Of a stretch of DNA of 16,250 nt, positions 13,594 to 16,250 are shown piece after piece. The stretch is from UMGS1613 sp963616135 (lineage in GTDB: Bacteria > Bacillota_I > Bacilli_A > RF39 > UBA660). How positions within the stretch are numbered: the first letter of the stretch is position 1; each line of letters begins with the position of its first letter. The position numbers and the translations under genes were made by a program. Below the pieces are notes generated by a model. The model was not told where the DNA came from and made no database searches. It saw nothing but the letters and a program-made list of their open reading frames with translations. Location of the stretch: contig CAVEJT010000022.1 of assembly GCA_963616135.1 (NCBI GenBank), forward strand, positions 1 through 16,250, written 5' to 3'.

Positions 13594-14059
13594 TAAAATA
13601 AACTAAATTAATTCCAAAATCTTCATTAGGATAAAGTTTATTTTTTATAGGTATTTTTATTACCATAAATCTATCATTAGATGTATTTATATCTAAATAT
13701 TCATCATATATTGAAGGATTTGATACTTTAGATCCTTCTTTTAATACATAAGTATAATTTCCAAATTTTATTTTTTTTTCTTCTATTAATAGCTGAATAA
13801 CTTCTCCATCGACAAATGTAAAGTTGTAACACAACAATCCCCCAGAACAAGGTTCATGAGTTAATACGTTATCTCTAGTGATTTTTGAATTCAACGCATT
13901 ACTTAAATTTCCTTGATTTATAAGCAAAGTTGTTTTTATATTATTTTTAGTATAAGTATTTTTTAAAATGACAATAATATTAATAAGTAATATGATAATT
14001 ACACTAGATAAAGCACATGTTGTAACAAGTTCTATTAATGAAAATCCTCTTTTATTCAT
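13577..14059 (-). CDS. Type IV prepilin-like protein (second of a pair)
   Basis: A 160-residue protein with a class III signal peptide, MNKRG cut before FSLIELVTT, with Glu at position 5 of the mature form, followed by a hydrophobic helix (to about residue 32). This is the prepilin-peptidase pattern of type IV pilins, type II pseudopilins and competence pilins. The rest is a variable extracellular domain with a CSGGLLC pair of cysteines. The start is set at 14059: ATG preceded by GGTGAG, one base after the stop of the upstream prepilin. Length and variability suggest a minor pilin. It overlaps the convergent YlbJ-like gene by 17 bp. Confidence 0.85.
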   Translation of the reverse strand: MNKRGFSLIELVTTCALSSVIIILLINIIVILKNTYTKNNIKTTLLINQGNLSNALNSKITRDNVLTHEPCSGGLLCYNFTFVDGEVIQLLIEEKKIKFGNYTYVLKEGSKVSNPSIYDEYLDINTSNDRFMVIKIPIKNKLYPNEDFGINLVYFIKETT

Positions 14060-14060
14060 T

Positions 14061-14540
14061 TTACTCACCAAACCTTATAGTAGCATAAGCAGAATTATCA
14101 AATTTAGCAATTAATCTATATTTCTGCTTGCCTTCCTTCTTTATTTTTGATATAAAACTCTTAAACTCGTCATCAGAAGTAAGTACCTTATCTTTATCAA
14201 ATTCATTTGTAGTAACCATTATTTCACTAATACCTTCTAATTCTAATAATTTTTGACAACGTATTTCATTTGTAAACATATCACAACTTTTCAAATTTAC
14301 ATAATTATTACTTGTTACATTAGTATTTATAAAACTTATCGCTTTAGAGTCATCTAAAATATAATTTTTAACTGTATTTAAAGCATATAGAGCTTCAACA
14401 GTATTATATTTATAGTTTTCATTATACCCATTACTTATATTTATAAATTGTATAGTTGTGAATAATAGAATACCAGCCACAAATGAAGTTACAACAAGTG
14501 TTTCTGCCAACATAAAACCTTTATTTTTATTTTTTTTCAT
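14061..14540 (-). CDS. Type IV prepilin-like protein (first of a pair)
   Basis: A 159-residue protein with a lysine-rich leader (MKKNKNKG) cut before FMLAETLVV, with Glu at mature position 5, then a hydrophobic helix to about residue 35. The C-terminal domain has two cysteines (in KSCDM and IRCQKL) and no family signature I recognise. It is the first gene of a two-gene operon with the next prepilin, whose ribosome binding site lies in its 3-prime end. It is divergent from the pilus ATPase gene. It is likely a minor pilin or pseudopilin; a competence-pilus role cannot be excluded. Confidence 0.85.
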   Translation of the reverse strand: MKKNKNKGFMLAETLVVTSFVAGILLFTTIQFINISNGYNENYKYNTVEALYALNTVKNYILDDSKAISFINTNVTSNNYVNLKSCDMFTNEIRCQKLLELEGISEIMVTTNEFDKDKVLTSDDEFKSFISKIKKEGKQKYRLIAKFDNSAYATIRFGE

Positions 14541-14558
14541 AAATATCCCTACTCTATC

Positions 14559-14587
14559 TTGAAATTATTACAACATTATTATATAAT
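14559..14587 (+). promoter_or_regulatory. Promoter of the pilus ATPase gene
   Basis: TTGAAA (14559-14564) and TATAAT (14582-14587) are separated by exactly 17 nt, a near-consensus housekeeping promoter about 50 nt before the ATG. The divergent pilin operon starts within the same 95-bp gap, so both may share control. Confidence 0.75.
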
Positions 14588-14635
14588 ATATTTAGGATAA
14601 AATCTAGTCCTGAAAGTTATAAAAAGGGTGATAAA

Positions 14636-16177
14636 ATGTTAAAAACTTTTGATTTTGATAAAACTCCAGTAGTTGAAATAGTAAATGAGATATTAGTGGA
14701 TGCATCAAAAAGAGGTGCTTCAGATATTCATTTTGATCCACATGAGGATTCACTTAAAACGCGTATAAGAGTTGATGGTGAGTTGATGGATTATACAGAA
14801 ATCCCTAATTCCATTGCAAAAAACTTAGTAACTCGTATTAAAATTATTTCTGGTATGAATATTACTGAATCAAGATTACCTCAAGACGGTGCGATTAAAG
14901 CTAACCTAGAAGGAATGGATTTAGACCTTCGTGTATCTGCTTTACCAACAAATAAAGGAGAAAAGATAGTTATCCGTATTCTAGATTATTCTCTAAGTTT
15001 AGCAGGTCTTGAAAGTTTGGGCTTTAGCGAAGAAAACTATAAAAAAGTATTAAAATTGATTTCTGTACCAAATGGGATAATTCTTGTAACAGGTGCGACT
15101 GGTTCAGGTAAATCAACTACTATTTATTCAATATTGCAAAGATTAAATAAAGAAAATACAAATATTATATCTGTAGAAGACCCCATAGAAATGGATATTG
15201 AAGGTGTTAACCAAATACAAACTAATAGTGAAATTGGACTTAATTTTGCTACAGTACTTAGATCTATTTTAAGACAAGATCCAAATATCATAATGATAGG
15301 AGAAATTCGTGATACTGAAACAGCAAAAATTGCAGTTCGTGCTTCTATTACTGGACATTTAGTGTTATCTACAATACATACAAACGATTCATTAAATACA
15401 ATTGAACGTTTACTTGACATGGAAGTCGAAAGATACTTGCTTGCAAGTGCACTTACTGGTATCATATCTCAAAAATTAGCGAGAAAACTATGTCCTCATT
15501 GTAGAAAACTCAGACCTACAAATGACTATGAAAAAAATATCATAAGAAAAGTTCTCGGAAAAGAAGTTAATGAAATTTATACAGCGGTTGGGTGCGACAT
15601 TTGTAAAAACGGTTATAGTGGTCGTATCGCAATACACGAAGTACTTATGATAGATCAAAATATTAAAGATGCTATAAGTTCTAATGTAAAAAAAGAAAAA
15701 TTAAGACATTTAGTTTATAATGGTGACGTTATTTCCTTATTACAAGATGGTATGATTAAAGTTCTAGACGGACTTACAACTCTTGAAGAATTATTAAAGA
15801 TTATTGAACTTGATGATGATGAAACGTTGCATTCAACAGGATTAGAAAATGCTATCGAAGTAAATGAATTAACAAAAGAAGGAAATGAACAACAGCCTCA
15901 TAAACAAAAAGAAGAAATTCAAAAAACTCAAACAATTGTAGAAAAACCTGTTCTAGTTGAAAATAATAATCAAATAAATGATATTTCATCTAAACCTCGA
16001 ATTGTTAATAGTGATTCTATACATGTACAACAAATAGAGCCTAATATAAATAATGAAAAAATAATACAAAAAGAGTTTAAACCTATTGATAACCCTACTC
16101 AACAGCAAGAACCTTCTCAACCAAAACCAGAAGTTAAAAAATCTATATTTGGTTCAAAAATAAGTTTATTTAAGTAA
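14636..16177 (+). CDS. pilB: PilB/GspE-family type IV pilus assembly ATPase
   Basis: A hexameric secretion ATPase powering pilus or pseudopilus extension from the cytoplasmic face of the membrane. The 513 residues start directly with the second N-terminal domain (SDIHFDPHEDSLKTRIRVDGEL, 29-50), lacking the usual first domain, so the core is about 390 residues. Motifs: Walker A GATGSGKST (153-161), the Asp box (NIISVEDPIE), Walker B IIMIGEIRD (218-226), the His box STIHTND (245-251) and a zinc site CPHC...CDIC (Cys286, 289, 320, 323). Residues from about 400 form a polar Gln/Glu/Lys/Pro-rich tail without a domain, ending KKSIFGSKISLFK. The GGGTGA binding site sets the start. The tetracysteine favours PilB/GspE over PilT; ComGA is possible. 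Confidence 0.92.
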   Translation: MLKTFDFDKTPVVEIVNEILVDASKRGASDIHFDPHEDSLKTRIRVDGELMDYTEIPNSIAKNLVTRIKIISGMNITESRLPQDGAIKANLEGMDLDLRVSALPTNKGEKIVIRILDYSLSLAGLESLGFSEENYKKVLKLISVPNGIILVTGATGSGKSTTIYSILQRLNKENTNIISVEDPIEMDIEGVNQIQTNSEIGLNFATVLRSILRQDPNIIMIGEIRDTETAKIAVRASITGHLVLSTIHTNDSLNTIERLLDMEVERYLLASALTGIISQKLARKLCPHCRKLRPTNDYEKNIIRKVLGKEVNEIYTAVGCDICKNGYSGRIAIHEVLMIDQNIKDAISSNVKKEKLRHLVYNGDVISLLQDGMIKVLDGLTTLEELLKIIELDDDETLHSTGLENAIEVNELTKEGNEQQPHKQKEEIQKTQTIVEKPVLVENNNQINDISSKPRIVNSDSIHVQQIEPNINNEKIIQKEFKPIDNPTQQQEPSQPKPEVKKSIFGSKISLFK

Positions 16178-16186
16178 ACTTATTTT
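16157..16186 (+). terminator. Terminator of the pilus ATPase gene
   Basis: AAAATAAGTTTA (16157-16168) and TAAACTTATTTT (16175-16186) form a perfect 12-bp stem with a 6-nt loop, then TTTTCTTTTTT. The stem contains the pilB stop codon (16175-16177). The last four stem bases and the T-tract belong to the terminal inverted repeat. Confidence 0.8.
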
Positions 16187-16250
16187 CTTTTTTGAAATTT
16201 CAACCGCACCACTTTTAATCATAATCTAATTCTACATCATAAGCACATTT
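16183..16250. repeat. Right copy of the perfect 68-bp terminal inverted repeat
   Basis: Exact reverse complement of 1-68. It starts in the T-tract of the pilB terminator. Both inner edges of the repeat therefore fall at the T-rich end of a terminator hairpin, which fits insertion of a mobile element beside terminators. It would equally fit two copies of a gene tail or an assembly boundary. Confidence 0.9.
16215..16250 (-). CDS. 3-prime end of a truncated gene (same tail as at the left edge)
   Basis: On the minus strand this reads KCAYDVELDYD and a TAA stop, identical to bases 1-36 of the plus strand. It would be a second copy of the same partial gene, reading into the window from the right edge. 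The protein is unrecognised and the call depends on the repeat being coding. Confidence 0.3.
   Translation of the reverse strand, partial: KCAYDVELDYD

Overview
The window is strongly AT-rich, densely packed DNA from a Gram-positive, low-GC Bacillota. The best guess is a Bacilli/Erysipelotrichia-like lineage from a host-associated or metagenomic source. The clues are a sufCDS cluster, a FemA/B-type peptidoglycan-bridge enzyme, an InlB-type repeat surface protein, a YlbJ-like sporulation membrane protein and a short Gly/Tyr-rich YjcZ-like sporulation peptide. Several genes end in TGA or TAG and Trp is written TGG, so the standard bacterial code applies. No 16S or other taxonomic marker is present, so the placement is inferred.

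Layout. Positions 1-68 and 16183-16250 are perfect reverse complements, so the window is bounded by an inverted repeat. Each copy carries the same 11-residue C-terminal tail of a gene reading inward. 93-2874 (minus): sufC-sufD-sufS, an Fe-S cluster operon without sufB or sufU, closed by a hairpin terminator. 2875-3058: divergent regulatory region with a dyad and a terminator-like hairpin. 3059-3457 (plus): HIT-family hydrolase. 3467-8055 (minus): ftsW/rodA-type SEDS protein, rpsO, pnp and an NDP kinase with an unusual N-terminal extension. 8184-8351 (plus): YjcZ-like peptide gene. 8352-9981: loosely packed, eroded stretch with a tRNA-like 3-prime fragment, a decayed reading frame, a CYTH-domain gene and a deleted second copy of the YjcZ-like locus. 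9982-10617 (plus): peptide deformylase plus a 25-residue membrane peptide. 10632-12600 (minus): membrane-anchored InlB-repeat protein followed by a FemA/B-family transferase. 12673-13593 (plus): YlbJ-like protein. 13577-14540 (minus): two type IV prepilin-like proteins. 14636-16177 (plus): PilB/GspE-like assembly ATPase, divergent from the pilins.

How it fits together. Most genes are housekeeping: Fe-S assembly, RNA turnover (pnp) beside ribosomal protein S15, nucleotide balance, N-terminal processing of new proteins, and wall or septum synthesis. The envelope genes on the right (FemA/B-like, InlB-repeat, prepilins, pilus ATPase) form a surface/pilus region. No complete novel defence or mobile system is visible. 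The most interesting signals are the terminal inverted repeat, the single short SufB/D protein combining SufB-like and SufD-like residues, the N-terminally extended NDP kinase, and the eroded 8.35-9.98 kb stretch flanked by direct repeats of the YjcZ-like locus. Terminators here commonly overlap stop codons, a sign of strong compaction.
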